A stretch of DNA of 64,000 nt, from positions 1 to 64,000 of the forward strand of contig JOBE01000060.1 of assembly GCA_000717735.1 (NCBI GenBank), written 5' to 3'. The translations under genes were made by a program, and so were the position numbers. This stretch comes from Streptomyces griseoluteus (lineage in GTDB: Bacteria > Actinomycetota > Actinomycetes > Streptomycetales > Streptomycetaceae). The first letter of the stretch is position 1. Each line of letters starts with the position of its first letter. Shown here piece by piece: positions 1 to 8,326 of the stretch. Below the pieces are notes generated by a model. The model searched no databases. It was not told the origin of the DNA and saw only the letters and a program-made list of their open reading frames with translations.

Positions 1-69
1 AGGCCGGATGTGGAAGCCCAGTAATGGGTGGAGCTGACCGGTACTAATAGGCCGAGGGCTTGTCCTCAG
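1..69 (+). rRNA. 23S ribosomal RNA, 3' end (partial)
   Basis: The first ~69 bases match the conserved 3' end of actinobacterial 23S rRNA (GACCGGTACTAATAGGCCGA followed by the terminal GGGCTTGTCCTCA). The gene enters from the left of the window. The exact 3' boundary is an estimate. About 100 bases of spacer separate it from the 5S start, as usual for a 16S-23S-5S operon. Confidence 0.9.
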
Positions 70-171
70 TTGCTCGCGTCCACTGTGTTAGTTCTGAAGC
101 AACGAACGGTTGCTGGTTTCTAGAGCTAGAACATAACTACAGAGTGTGCTTGTTCGCTCGAAACCGATAGG

Positions 172-270
172 GTTTCGGTGGTCATAGCGTTAGGGAAACG
201 CCCGGTTACATTCCGAACCCGGAAGCTAAGCCTTTCAGCGCCGATGGTACTGCAGGGGGGACCCTGTGGG
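172..270 (+). rRNA. 5S ribosomal RNA, truncated at the 3' end
   Basis: Bases 172-270 follow the canonical Streptomyces 5S rRNA from GTTTCGGTGGTCATAGCG through GGGGGGACCCTGTGGG. The expected final ~20 nt (GAGAGTAGGACGCCGCCGAAC) are missing; the sequence changes at 271 to GACCTTTTCC. The lost segment is the 3' strand of helix I that pairs with the 5' end, so this copy should not fold into normal 5S rRNA. Either this operon has a damaged 5S gene or the assembly is chimeric here. Confidence 0.8.
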
Positions 271-344
271 GACCTTTTCCGATGCGCGGCAGAGTGCCGG
301 CTGCGCGAGAATGACTGCAGTACCCGAAGACAGGAGTCACGTCG

Positions 345-2394
345 ATGTCCACCAACTCTCCCGACGACCGTCCGGAGCGCGAACCGCGTCGCAGGGACGG
401 TGCCGGTGGCGACCGGGGCGGCTTCCGTGGCCCCCGCCGTGACGACAACCGCAGCGGTGGCGGCGGTTTCCGCCGTGACGATCGTGGCGGTGACAACCGC
501 GGTGGCGATAACCGTGGCGGTAGCGGTGGCGGTTTCCGTCGCGATGACCGTGGCGGTGACAACCGCGGTGCCGGCGGTGGCTTCCGCCGCGATGATCGCG
601 GTGGTGACAACCGCGGCGGTGGCGGTGGCGGCTTCCGTCGTGACGACAACCGTGGCGGCGACAACCGTGGTGGTAGCGGTGGTGGTTTCCGTCGCGATGA
701 CCGTGGTGGCGACAACCGTGGTGGTGACAACCGTGGTTCCGGTGGTGGTTTCCGTCGTGATGATCGCGGTGGTGACAACCGCGGTGCCGGTGGTGGCTTC
801 CGTCGGGATGACCCGGTGACAGCCGTGGGGGTAGCGGTGGTGGTTTCCGTCGTGACGACCGTGGTGGCGACAGCCGCGGTGCCGGTGGTGGCTTCCGTCG
901 TGACGATCGCGGTGGCGACAACCGTGGTGGTAGCGGTGGTGGTTTCCGTCGCGATGACCGTGGTGGTGACAACCGTGGTTCCGGTGGTGGTTTCCGTCGT
1001 GATGATCGCGGTGGTGACAACCGCGGTGCCGGTGGTGGCTTCCGTCGGGATGACCTGACGACCGTGGTGGCGACAACCGTGGCGGTGGCGGTGGCTTCCG
1101 TCGCGATGACCGTGGTGGCGACAGCCGTGGTGGCAGCGGTGGTGGCTTCCGCCGTGATGACCGTGGTGGCGACAACCGTGGTTCCGGTGGTGGTTTCCGT
1201 CGGGACGAGCGGCCTTCGTTCCCGCGTGATGATCGCGCCGGCTTCCGGCGTGACGACCGGCGGGACGAGCGTCCTTCGTCCTTCCGTCGTGACGAGCGGC
1301 CCTCCTTCCCCCGTGACGACCGTGGCGGGGACAACCGCGGCGGGTTCCGTCGTGACGACCGGCGGGACGAGCGGCCCTCGTCCTTCAGGCGGGACGACAA
1401 CCGCGGTGGCGGCGGGTTCCGTCGGGACGACCGTGGCGGCGACAGCCGTGGCGGTGGTTTCAACCGTGACGACCGTGGCGGCGACCGCGGTGGCTACCGT
1501 GGCCGGGACGACCGGGGTGGTTTCGGCCGCCGCGACGACCGCGACCGTGGTGACCGCGCGCCCATCAAGAGGCTGCCGATCCCGGCGGAGGTCACCGGTG
1601 AGGAGATCGACCCGGACGTCCGCCAGGAGCTCATGAGCCTGCCCAAGGGGCTGGCCGAGGACGTCGCCCGCAACCTCGTCATGGTCGCCCAGCTGATCGA
1701 CGAGGACCCGGAGCAGGCCTACGGGTACTCCAGGGTCGCCCTGCGGCTCGCGTCCCGTGTCGCCGCCGTGCGTGAGGCCGCCGGCTTCGCCGCGTACGCC
1801 ACGCAGAAGTACTCCGAGGCGCTGGCCGAGTTCCGTGCTGCCCGCCGGATGAGCGGTGGCGTCGAGCTGTGGCCCGTCATGGCCGACTGCGAGCGCGGGC
1901 TCGGCCGGCCCGAGCGTGCCCTCGCGATGGCCGGTGAGCCCGAGGTGCAGAAGCTGGACAAGGCCGGTCAGGTCGAGATGCGGCTCGTGGCCGCCGGCGC
2001 CCGCCGGGACATGGGGCAGCTCGACGCTGCCATCGTGACGCTGCAGAGCCCCGAACTCGCCTCCAGCGCCGTGCACCCGTGGACCGCACGTCTGCGGTAC
2101 GCGTACGCCGACGCGCTGCTCGCCGCCGACCGCGAGAGCGAGGCGCGCGACTGGTTCGCCAAGGCTCTCGAAGCCGACAAGGACGGGGCCACGGACGCCT
2201 CGGACCGGCTTGCCGAGATGGACGGTGTCGAGTTCGTCGACGCGTTCGACGACTCGGAGGAGGAGTCGGACGACGTCTCGGACGACCTTTCGAGCGACGT
2301 CTCGGACGACGTCGTCGAGGTGGACGAGGACGACGACGAGGACGATGACCTCGACGAGGACGACAGTGACGACAGCGTCGGCGACAAGAGCTGA
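345..2394 (+). CDS. RGG-repeat and TPR-like acidic-tail protein, broken by two frameshifts
   Basis: The start is ATG 345, with AGGAG about 8 nt upstream. The N-terminal half is a low-complexity array of degenerate GGFRRDDRGGDNRGG units rich in Arg, Gly and Asp. The C-terminal half (coding from about 1561) is a helical region that looks like tetratricopeptide repeats (around DEDPEQAYGYSRVALRLA and KYSEALAEFRAARRM). It ends in a strongly acidic Asp/Glu tail. The repeat reading frame shifts by one base near 811-815 and again near 1053-1060. After both shifts it rejoins the frame of the TPR part, so the original gene was one open frame of roughly 680 codons. The intact stretch from ATG 1633 would encode only 253 residues. 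RGG arrays commonly bind RNA, and the gene lies just downstream of an rRNA operon. Role unknown. Confidence 0.75.
433..1545 (+). repeat. Imperfect tandem coding repeats (RGG/RDD array)
   Basis: Roughly 1.1 kb of degenerate 36-60 bp units encode GGFRRDDRGGDNRGG variants. Blocks near 733-813 and 975-1053 are identical over at least 80 bp. Each block is followed directly by one of the two frameshifts. The spacing is irregular and there are no unique spacers, so this is a coding repeat and not a CRISPR array. Confidence 0.85.
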
Positions 2395-2410
2395 CACGGT
2401 TGACATGTGA

Positions 2411-2442
2411 GAAGGGCGGCACCCTCCGGGGTGCCGCCCTTC
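2411..2442. terminator. Bidirectional hairpin terminator
   Basis: A perfect 14-bp inverted repeat (GAAGGGCGGCACCC / GGGTGCCGCCCTTC) with a TCCG loop lies in the 65-bp gap between two convergent genes. It should stop transcription from both sides. Confidence 0.85.
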
Positions 2443-2459
2443 TGCGTTCTCCGCGGTCC

Positions 2460-3755
2460 TCAGTCCAGCGCGAGGCTTCTCAGGACCAGGCCCGTCGCCG
2501 GCTTCGGGCCGAAGGAGGTCGACTTGCGGGGCATCGTGACGCCCTGGCGGGCGAGGTCCCGTACGACCTCCTCGCGTACCGGGTGCATGAGGACGGCCGT
2601 ACCGCCGTGGCGTTCCGCCTGGGCGACCGCGGCCGCCGTGTCGTGGATGTAGCTGATGTCCTCGGGGGCGTCCGGGATGTGCCAGACGTGCTCCAGGAGC
2701 GTGGAGTGCAGGACCGTCGCGTCCAGGGTGCGCCAGGCCTCGGGGCGGTCCGTGCGGATCGTCCGGTCGAGGAGGGCCGGGTCCGGCCGGTCGACGAGGT
2801 GGAAGTGGCCGTCGCCGGCCAGGAGGAAGGCGTTGCCGTCCGTCGTGGCGGCCATGAGGGCCTCCAGGGCCGTCGGCAGGGGGCCGTCGATGCGGCGTAC
2901 CCGGAAGGATCCGTCGAGGGCCGCGATGGCCTCGGACACGGGCAGGCGGTTGAGGAGGCGGTGGATGGCGCGGACCCGGAGGGGGTAGCGGGCGGTGTCG
3001 ATGAGCAGGACCAGGCCGTAGTTCCACGGGCCGGGCGAGGGGTGCTCCTCGCGGAGGCGGAGGTAGGTCGCCCAACGGTGGTGGCCGTCGGCGATGAGGG
3101 CCTGGTGGTGGGAGAGCGCGGCGGCGACCGTGGCGAGTTCCGCGGGGTCCGTGACCGACCAGAGGCGGTGGTGGAAGCCGTCCTCCGTGGTGGTGGAGAG
3201 CAGCGGCTCGCGCCGGACGGTGTGCTCGATGACCGTGTTCGCGCCGTCCTCGTCCGCGCCCACGTAGGTGAGGAGCAGGGGCTCCAGGTTGGCGGCGGTG
3301 GTGCGCATCAGGGCAGCGCGGTCCTCGACCACGTGCGGCATGACGTCCTCGTGGGGCAGGACGACTCCCTCCGCAGGGGCCGAGAGCTGCAGGGCGCCGA
3401 TGAGGCCGCGCTGGAGGATGCCGTCGCCGTGCTGCTCGTACACGTAGAGCGCGGGCTCCGGGTCCGGCGCCAGGACACCGTCCGCGAGCCAGCGGTCGAG
3501 GGTGACGGCGGCCTTGCGGTGGCGGGTGCCGGCGGTGATCGCCTGCGGGAGGATCAGCCGGACGATGTTGTGCGGGTCGGCCGATTCCAGATGGAGCAGT
3601 CCGTCAGGTCGTACGACGACGTCATAGGGGGGAGACGTCACGGCGGCGAGGCTGCCGACCCGCTCGGGGACGTACCGGAGTCCGCGGAACGGGGTCAGGC
3701 GCAGGCCTGCAGCGTCGTCGCGGACGTCGGCGGCCGCGTGACCTGATGTGTTCAT
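2460..3755 (-). CDS. DUF1015 family protein
   Basis: This 431-residue protein starts at ATG 3755 with no strong alternative. It has the DUF1015 (COG4198) signature: an N-terminal LTPFRGLRYVP and SPPYDVV motif, then HNIVRLILP, a central LIADGHHRWATYLRLR motif, and C-terminal SYIHD and MPRKSTSFGPKP segments. The length is normal for the family. Its biochemical role is poorly defined; the conserved His/Asp-rich ADGHHR motif suggests an active site. It is monocistronic: convergent with the RGG/TPR gene and divergent from the HAD phosphatase gene 75 bp away. Confidence 0.85.
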   Translation of the reverse strand: MNTSGHAAADVRDDAAGLRLTPFRGLRYVPERVGSLAAVTSPPYDVVVRPDGLLHLESADPHNIVRLILPQAITAGTRHRKAAVTLDRWLADGVLAPDPEPALYVYEQHGDGILQRGLIGALQLSAPAEGVVLPHEDVMPHVVEDRAALMRTTAANLEPLLLTYVGADEDGANTVIEHTVRREPLLSTTTEDGFHHRLWSVTDPAELATVAAALSHHQALIADGHHRWATYLRLREEHPSPGPWNYGLVLLIDTARYPLRVRAIHRLLNRLPVSEAIAALDGSFRVRRIDGPLPTALEALMAATTDGNAFLLAGDGHFHLVDRPDPALLDRTIRTDRPEAWRTLDATVLHSTLLEHVWHIPDAPEDISYIHDTAAAVAQAERHGGTAVLMHPVREEVVRDLARQGVTMPRKSTSFGPKPATGLVLRSLALD

Positions 3756-3830
3756 CTCGTCATCGTATGTGGGCGGCGGGGATGCGCGATGATCGGGGGA
3801 GCGGGGATCTCATGAGGCGAGGAGTGTGCG

Positions 3831-4931
3831 GTGACGGTGCGGAACGGCCAGGGACGGCAGGATGCGGGCGGGAGTCGGCCGGGTGGCAGCACGGTGCCGC
3901 TGAGCGAGGCGTACGACACGGCGCTCCTGGATCTGGACGGTGTCGTGTACGCGGGCGGGGAGGCGGTTCCGTACGCCGTCGACGCGCTCGGGGTGGCACG
4001 GGCCGGGGGGATGCACCTGGCGTACGTCACCAACAACGCGCTGCGGACGCCGGAGGAGGTCGCGGCGCACCTCACCGAGCTCGGGGTGCCCGCGGAGGCC
4101 GGGGACGTGGTCACCTCGGCGCAGGCGGTGGCCCGGCTGATCGCCGAGGACGTGCCGCCCGGGTCCCCGGTGCTCGTCATCGGCGGTGAGGGGCTGCGGG
4201 TGGCGCTGCGCGAGCGGGGCCTGGTGCCGGTGGAGTCGGCGGAGGACGGGCCGGTGGCCGTCGTGCAGGGGTACGGCGGGCCGGACATGCCGTGGGGGCG
4301 GTTCGCGGAGGCGGCGTACGCGGTAGGGCGCGGGGTGCCGTGGTACGCCTCGAACACCGACCTGACGATCCCCGGCGCGCGGGGGATCGGGCCGGGGAAC
4401 GGGGCGGCGGTGGAGGTCGTACGGATCGCCACGAGCGGTCGGGCGGAGCCCAAGGTCGCGGGGAAGCCGCTGCCGCCGATGCACCGGGAGACGGTGCTGC
4501 GGACGGGCGCGCGGCGGCCGCTGGTGGTCGGGGACCGGCTGGACACCGACATCGAGGGGGCGTTCAACGGCGGGGTGGACTCGCTGCTCGTCCTGACCGG
4601 GGTGACGGACGTGGCGCAGCTGCTCGCGGCGGTGCCGGAGCACCGGCCGACGTATGTGGCGGCCGATCTGCGGGGGCTGCTCACGGGGCAGCCCGAGGTC
4701 GTCGCGGCGGAGGACGGCGGGTTCGTGTGCGGGGACTGGCGGGCGTCGGTGAGCGCCGGCGCGCTGGTGCTCGAAGGGCCGGAGGGTCTCACGGCTCCTG
4801 CGGCTCCTGCGGCCGGTGCGGTCGACGTGATGGACGGGGTGCGGGCGTTGTGCGGGGCGGCCTGGTCGGCGGCCGACGCCGGAGCGGGCGTACCGGAGGC
4901 GGAGAAGGCCCTCGCACGGCTCGGGATGTGA
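3831..4931 (+). CDS. HAD-superfamily (NagD-like, subclass IIA) phosphatase
   Basis: This 366-residue protein starts at GTG 3831, with GAGGAG 6 nt upstream. It has the HAD catalytic motifs: DLDGVVYAG (nucleophile Asp and second Asp, near residue 34), VTNNALRTP (motif II), a central Lys in EPKVAGKP (motif III) and VGDRLDTDIEGA (motif IV). The cap lies between motifs II and III, as in NagD or 4-nitrophenylphosphatase-like enzymes. It should hydrolyse a small phosphorylated metabolite in the cytoplasm; the substrate cannot be read from sequence. The C-terminal ~80 residues past the HAD core are Ala-rich and variable. Confidence 0.9.
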   Translation: MTVRNGQGRQDAGGSRPGGSTVPLSEAYDTALLDLDGVVYAGGEAVPYAVDALGVARAGGMHLAYVTNNALRTPEEVAAHLTELGVPAEAGDVVTSAQAVARLIAEDVPPGSPVLVIGGEGLRVALRERGLVPVESAEDGPVAVVQGYGGPDMPWGRFAEAAYAVGRGVPWYASNTDLTIPGARGIGPGNGAAVEVVRIATSGRAEPKVAGKPLPPMHRETVLRTGARRPLVVGDRLDTDIEGAFNGGVDSLLVLTGVTDVAQLLAAVPEHRPTYVAADLRGLLTGQPEVVAAEDGGFVCGDWRASVSAGALVLEGPEGLTAPAAPAAGAVDVMDGVRALCGAAWSAADAGAGVPEAEKALARLGM

Positions 4932-4932
4932 A

Positions 4933-4951
4933 ATTGGGTAGGCTAACCTAA
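4933..4951 (+). promoter_or_regulatory. Candidate iron box (DmdR/IdeR-type operator)
   Basis: ATTGGGTAGGCTAACCTAA matches the actinobacterial iron-box consensus TTAGGTTAGGCTCACCTAA at about 15 of 19 positions and lies 33 bp before the ABC ATPase start. The consensus is quoted from memory. Ferrous DmdR would repress the downstream gene. Confidence 0.7.
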
Positions 4952-4984
4952 CTTTATTTGGGTTGAGGGCACGGGAGCACGGAC

Positions 4985-5833
4985 ATGGACGGTCGACAGC
5001 AGCGGCTGAGCGCGGAATCGGTGACCCTGGCGTACGAGCAGCGGGTCATCGCCCGCGAGCTGTCCGTCGAGATCCCCGACAACTCCTTCACCGTCATCGT
5101 CGGGCCGAACGCCTGCGGCAAGTCCACGCTGCTCCGTGCCCTCTCCCGGATGCTGAAGCCCAGCGAGGGACGCGTCCTGCTCGACGGGCAGTCCATTCAC
5201 GGCATGCCCGCCAAGAAGGTCGCGAAGACCCTCGGACTGCTGCCCCAGACCTCCGTGGCGCCCGACGGCATCACCGTCGCCGACCTCGTCGCCCGCGGCC
5301 GCTACCCGCACCAGGGGCTGCTGCGCCAGTGGTCGCCCGAGGACGAGCGGGTCACGCGGGAGTCCATGGAGGCGACCGGCGTCGCCGAACTGGCCGAGCG
5401 GTACGTGGACGAGCTCTCCGGCGGTCAGCGCCAGCGCGTCTGGATCGCCATGGCGCTCGCCCAGCAGACGCCGCTGCTCCTGCTCGACGAGCCGACGACG
5501 TACCTCGACATCCAGCACCAGATCGACGTCCTCGACCTCTGCGCCGAGCTGCACGAGACCCAGGGCCGGACACTCGTCGCCGTGCTGCACGACCTCAACC
5601 ACGCGGCCCGGTACGCGACCCACCTCATCGCCGTCAGGGACGGCGCCGTGGTCGCCGAGGGACCGCCGTCCGAGGTCGTGACCGCCGAGCTCGTCGAGCG
5701 GGTCTTCGGGCTGCGCTGCCAGGTCATCGACGACCCGGAGACGGGGACGCCGCTGGTCGTGCCCGCCGGGCGCAAGGCCCGCGTACCGAAGCCCGCGGCG
5801 CCCGTCTCCCAGGAGCCCGCGCTACAGAAGTGA
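4985..5833 (+). CDS. Iron-siderophore ABC transporter ATP-binding protein
   Basis: This 282-residue FecE/FepC-type ATPase starts at ATG 4985, with GGGAG 6 nt upstream. All nucleotide-binding motifs are intact: Walker A GPNACGKST (residues 38-46), Q-loop LLPQTS, signature LSGGQRQRVWIAMAL, Walker B LLLLDEPTTYLD and switch His in AVLHDLNHA. It would energise uptake of ferric siderophores across the membrane. No permease or binding-protein gene is adjacent, so it must serve permeases encoded elsewhere. An iron box in front implies iron repression. Its 3' end overlaps the convergent SCP2 gene by 12 bp. Confidence 0.92.
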   Translation: MDGRQQRLSAESVTLAYEQRVIARELSVEIPDNSFTVIVGPNACGKSTLLRALSRMLKPSEGRVLLDGQSIHGMPAKKVAKTLGLLPQTSVAPDGITVADLVARGRYPHQGLLRQWSPEDERVTRESMEATGVAELAERYVDELSGGQRQRVWIAMALAQQTPLLLLDEPTTYLDIQHQIDVLDLCAELHETQGRTLVAVLHDLNHAARYATHLIAVRDGAVVAEGPPSEVVTAELVERVFGLRCQVIDDPETGTPLVVPAGRKARVPKPAAPVSQEPALQK

Positions 5834-6169
5834 GCGCAGCCGCAGCAGGTCGCGGAAGCCGGCCTCCAGCCTGACCCGGCCCGAGGCCCAGGCCTTCGCG
5901 AAGCTCAGGTCGCCGCCCACCATCGCCACCAGGTCGTCGCCGGTCATCGCGAGCCGGATCTGCGCCTTGGCCGGCGGCGGGCCCGCCACCGTGGAGTCGA
6001 CCCGGATCCGGCCGTCCGTGAGGCGGCCCGTGAACGTGGTGTCCAGGTCCGTGATGTGGCAGCTCAGGGTGCGGTCCAGCGCGGCGGCGCCGCGCACGTC
6101 GCCGTCGGCCCGCGCGAGGCTGTCCGAGAGTCTGTCCAGTGCGCCGCGGCACTCCGTGATCGTCGCCAT
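5822..6169 (-). CDS. SCP2 sterol-binding domain protein
   Basis: This 115-residue protein starts at ATG 6169. Residues about 10-110 form a single SCP2-like fold: alternating hydrophobic strands, RIRVDSTVAGPPPAKAQIRL, TGDDLVAMVGGDLSFAKAWASGRVRLEG-like motif and a final helix RDLLRLRSLL. Such small proteins bind lipids or serve as single-domain carriers. An ORF extending farther upstream (to 6505) is rejected because it reads antisense through the next gene. A TACGGT -10-like element 8 nt before the ATG suggests leaderless transcription, divergent from the next gene. Confidence 0.8.
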   Translation of the reverse strand: MATITECRGALDRLSDSLARADGDVRGAAALDRTLSCHITDLDTTFTGRLTDGRIRVDSTVAGPPPAKAQIRLAMTGDDLVAMVGGDLSFAKAWASGRVRLEAGFRDLLRLRSLL

Positions 6170-6177
6170 CGCCGTCG

Positions 6178-6205
6178 ACCGTACCCCAGGCGCACGGGGT
6201 AGCGT
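6178..6205. promoter_or_regulatory. Divergent -10 elements, leaderless type
   Basis: TACGGT (minus strand, 6183-6178) sits 8 nt before the SCP2 ATG, and TAGCGT (plus strand, 6200-6205) sits 7 nt before ATG 6213. Both spacings place the transcription start at or next to the start codon. Confidence 0.45.
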
Positions 6206-6212
6206 CGGGAGC

Positions 6213-6482
6213 ATGAACGACGCGATGCCCGAACCGGTGCCCGCGGGCGCGGTCGCCCCCCAGGACGCCCACGAGCCCTCCGCGCCCGCGCCGCTGGGGG
6301 TCGCGCGGGAGCTCACCGGGCACCCCGGCGTCGACGGCCACCTGGCGCGTCTCGCCGAGGTGGACGACCTCCCGGCGGACGGACACCTGGAGGTGTACGA
6401 GGATGTACACCGTGGACTGCGCGCGGAGCTGACCTCGCTCGACGCGCATCCCGCCCCTCGTCCGAACGAAAACAGGAGCTGA
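6213..6482 (+). CDS. Small conserved hypothetical protein
   Basis: This 89-residue protein starts at ATG 6213. The N-terminal half is Pro/Ala-rich. The C-terminal half holds a charged helical segment (VDGHLARLAEVDDLPADGHL and EVYEDVHRGLRAELTSLDA). This resembles the small proteins often found in front of tlyA in actinobacteria. There are no membrane or signal features. It ends 7 bp before tlyA, so the two are probably co-transcribed. Function not recognised. Confidence 0.7.
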   Translation: MNDAMPEPVPAGAVAPQDAHEPSAPAPLGVARELTGHPGVDGHLARLAEVDDLPADGHLEVYEDVHRGLRAELTSLDAHPAPRPNENRS

Positions 6483-6489
6483 ACCGAAC

Positions 6490-7305
6490 GTGGCAGGAGT
6501 GGCACGCCGCCGTCTCGACGCCGAGCTGGTCCGGCGCAAGCTCGCGCGCTCGCGCGAGCACGCCAGCCAGTTGATCGCCGCGGGCCGGGTGACCGTCGGC
6601 AAGACCGTCGCCACCAAGCCCGCCACCCAGGTCGAGACCGCCGCGGCCATCGTCGTGGCCCAGGACGACTCCGACCCCGACTACGTCTCGCGCGGCGGCC
6701 ACAAGCTCGCCGGGGCCTTCGCCGCCTTCGTCCCCCTGGGGCTGAAGGTAGAGGGCCGGCGCGCCCTGGACGCCGGGGCCTCCACCGGCGGCTTCACCGA
6801 CGTGCTGCTGCGTACGGGCGCCGCCCACGTCGTCGCCGTCGACGTCGGCTACGGCCAGCTCGCCTGGTCGCTGCAGAGCGACGAGCGCGTCACCGTGAAG
6901 GACCGCACGAACGTACGCGAGTTGACACTCGACGCGATCGACGGCGCCCCGGTCGACCTCGTCGTCGGCGACCTCTCCTTCATCCCGCTCGGCCTCGTGC
7001 TGCCCGCTCTCGTGGCGTGCACCGCGCCCGACGCCGACCTCGTCCTCATGGTCAAACCCCAGTTCGAAGTGGGGAAGGAGCGGCTCGGCACGGGCGGAGT
7101 CGTGCGTTCCACCGAACTCCGCGCGGACGCCGTGAAGAACGTGGCCCGGCGCGCCGCCGAGCTCGGGCTCGGTGTCCTGGGCGTCACCGCCAGCCCGCTG
7201 CCCGGACCCTCGGGCAACGTCGAGTACTTTCTGTGGCTGCGGGCAGGCGCGCCCGCGCTGGATCCGGCGGATGTCGACCGCGCCGTGGCGGAAGGACCTC
7301 GTTGA
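6490..7305 (+). CDS. tlyA: TlyA-type rRNA 2'-O-methyltransferase
   Basis: This 271-residue protein starts at GTG 6490. An N-terminal S4 RNA-binding domain (RRRLDAELVRRKLARSRE, residues 5-60) is followed by an FtsJ-like methyltransferase domain. SAM-binding motif ALDAGASTGGFTDVLL (near residue 94), VVGDLSFIPL and the KPQFEVGKE segment are clear. In mycobacteria TlyA adds 2'-O-methyl groups to 16S C1409 and 23S C1920, which affects capreomycin/viomycin sensitivity. The older haemolysin label is probably a misnomer. It overlaps the nadK start by 4 bp, so translation is coupled. Confidence 0.92.
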   Translation: MAGVARRRLDAELVRRKLARSREHASQLIAAGRVTVGKTVATKPATQVETAAAIVVAQDDSDPDYVSRGGHKLAGAFAAFVPLGLKVEGRRALDAGASTGGFTDVLLRTGAAHVVAVDVGYGQLAWSLQSDERVTVKDRTNVRELTLDAIDGAPVDLVVGDLSFIPLGLVLPALVACTAPDADLVLMVKPQFEVGKERLGTGGVVRSTELRADAVKNVARRAAELGLGVLGVTASPLPGPSGNVEYFLWLRAGAPALDPADVDRAVAEGPR

Positions 7306-8225
7306 GCTCAACGGCAGCAGCATCAGAGACCGCACCACGTACTGTCTTCCTGCTCGCGCACACCGGCAGGCCGGCCGCCGTGCGCAGCGCCGAACTGGTC
7401 GTCCTCGGGCTGCTGCGCTGCGGCATCGGCGTCCGTGTGCTGGAGGCGGAAGCAGCCGACCTGCCGCTGCCGCCGTCCGTCGAGAAGGTCCCCGAGGCCT
7501 GCTCCGACGCGCTCGACGGCTGTGAACTCCTCGTCGTCCTCGGCGGCGACGGCACCCTGCTGCGCGGCGCCGAGTTCTCCCGCGCGTCCGGCGTCCCCAT
7601 GCTCGGCGTCAACCTCGGCCGGGTCGGCTTCCTCGCGGAGGCCGAGCGGGATGATCTCGACAAGGTCGTCGACCGGGTCGTGACGAAGGCGTACGAGGTC
7701 GAGGAGCGGATGACCCTCGACGTCGTCGTGTACGAGAACGGCGACGTCCTGCACCGCGACTGGGCGCTCAACGAGGCGGCCGTGCAGAAGGTGTCCCCGG
7801 AGCGGATGCTGGAGGTCGTCCTCGCGATCGACGGACGCCCGGTGACCGGCTTCGGCTGCGACGGGGTGATCTGCGCGACACCGACGGGATCCACCGCGTA
7901 CGCCTTCTCGGCGGGCGGCCCGGTCGTCTGGCCGGAGGTCGAGGCCCTGCTCATGGTCCCGATCGGGGCCCACGCCCTCTTCGCCAAGCCGCTGATCACC
8001 ACCCCCGAGTCGGTGCTCGCCGTCGAGGTCGAGCCGCACACCCCGCACGGGGTGCTGTGGTGCGACGGGCGGCGGACCGTGGAACTCCCGGCGGGGGCAC
8101 GGGTCGAGGTGCGGCGGGGCGCCGTGCCGGTCCGGCTCGCCCGGCTCCACCACGCCTCCTTCACCGACCGGCTCGTCGCCAAGTTCGCCCTCCCGGTGTC
8201 GGGGTGGCGGGGCGCGCCGCGCTGA
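7302..8225 (+). CDS. nadK: NAD kinase
   Basis: This 307-residue protein makes NADP from NAD in the cytoplasm. The chosen start is TTG 7302, which overlaps the tlyA stop. The longer open frame upstream lies inside tlyA. Diagnostic motifs: GGDGTLLRGAE (GGDG, near residue 83), GVNLGRVGFLAE, the NE motif in ALNEAAVQK, and TPTGSTAYAFSAGGP. The order tlyA-nadK-recN is conserved in Gram-positive genomes and supports the assignment. Confidence 0.93.
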   Translation: MSSTAAASETAPRTVFLLAHTGRPAAVRSAELVVLGLLRCGIGVRVLEAEAADLPLPPSVEKVPEACSDALDGCELLVVLGGDGTLLRGAEFSRASGVPMLGVNLGRVGFLAEAERDDLDKVVDRVVTKAYEVEERMTLDVVVYENGDVLHRDWALNEAAVQKVSPERMLEVVLAIDGRPVTGFGCDGVICATPTGSTAYAFSAGGPVVWPEVEALLMVPIGAHALFAKPLITTPESVLAVEVEPHTPHGVLWCDGRRTVELPAGARVEVRRGAVPVRLARLHHASFTDRLVAKFALPVSGWRGAPR

Positions 8226-8313
8226 CGTCCTCTCCCGCTCCCCGGTCCGGAACGATCGGCGCGCCGGAGGGTTACGCCCGGGGGTGATGTCGCGTCGCGG
8301 CACGGAAACCTCG

Positions 8314-8319
8314 TATGGT
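8314..8319 (+). promoter_or_regulatory. -10 element for recN, leaderless type
   Basis: TATGGT ends 7 nt before GTG 8327, the spacing seen at several other leaderless-type starts in this window. It overlaps the alternative ATG 8315, which argues against that ATG as the start. Confidence 0.45.
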
Positions 8320-8326
8320 CTGGGGC

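Noticed and set aside
433..1545. Repeat array as a CRISPR locus
   Set aside because: The units are degenerate, directly adjacent and coding, with no unique spacers and no cas genes.
337..3075. A 912-residue open frame on the minus strand across the repeat region and the DUF1015 gene
   Set aside because: It is antisense to the RGG array and in a wrong frame of DUF1015. GC-rich repeats keep many frames open; the product has only low-complexity composition.
6170..6505. Upstream extension of the SCP2 protein on the minus strand
   Set aside because: It lies antisense to the small gene at 6213-6482 and lacks family motifs; a promoter-like element lies before ATG 6169.
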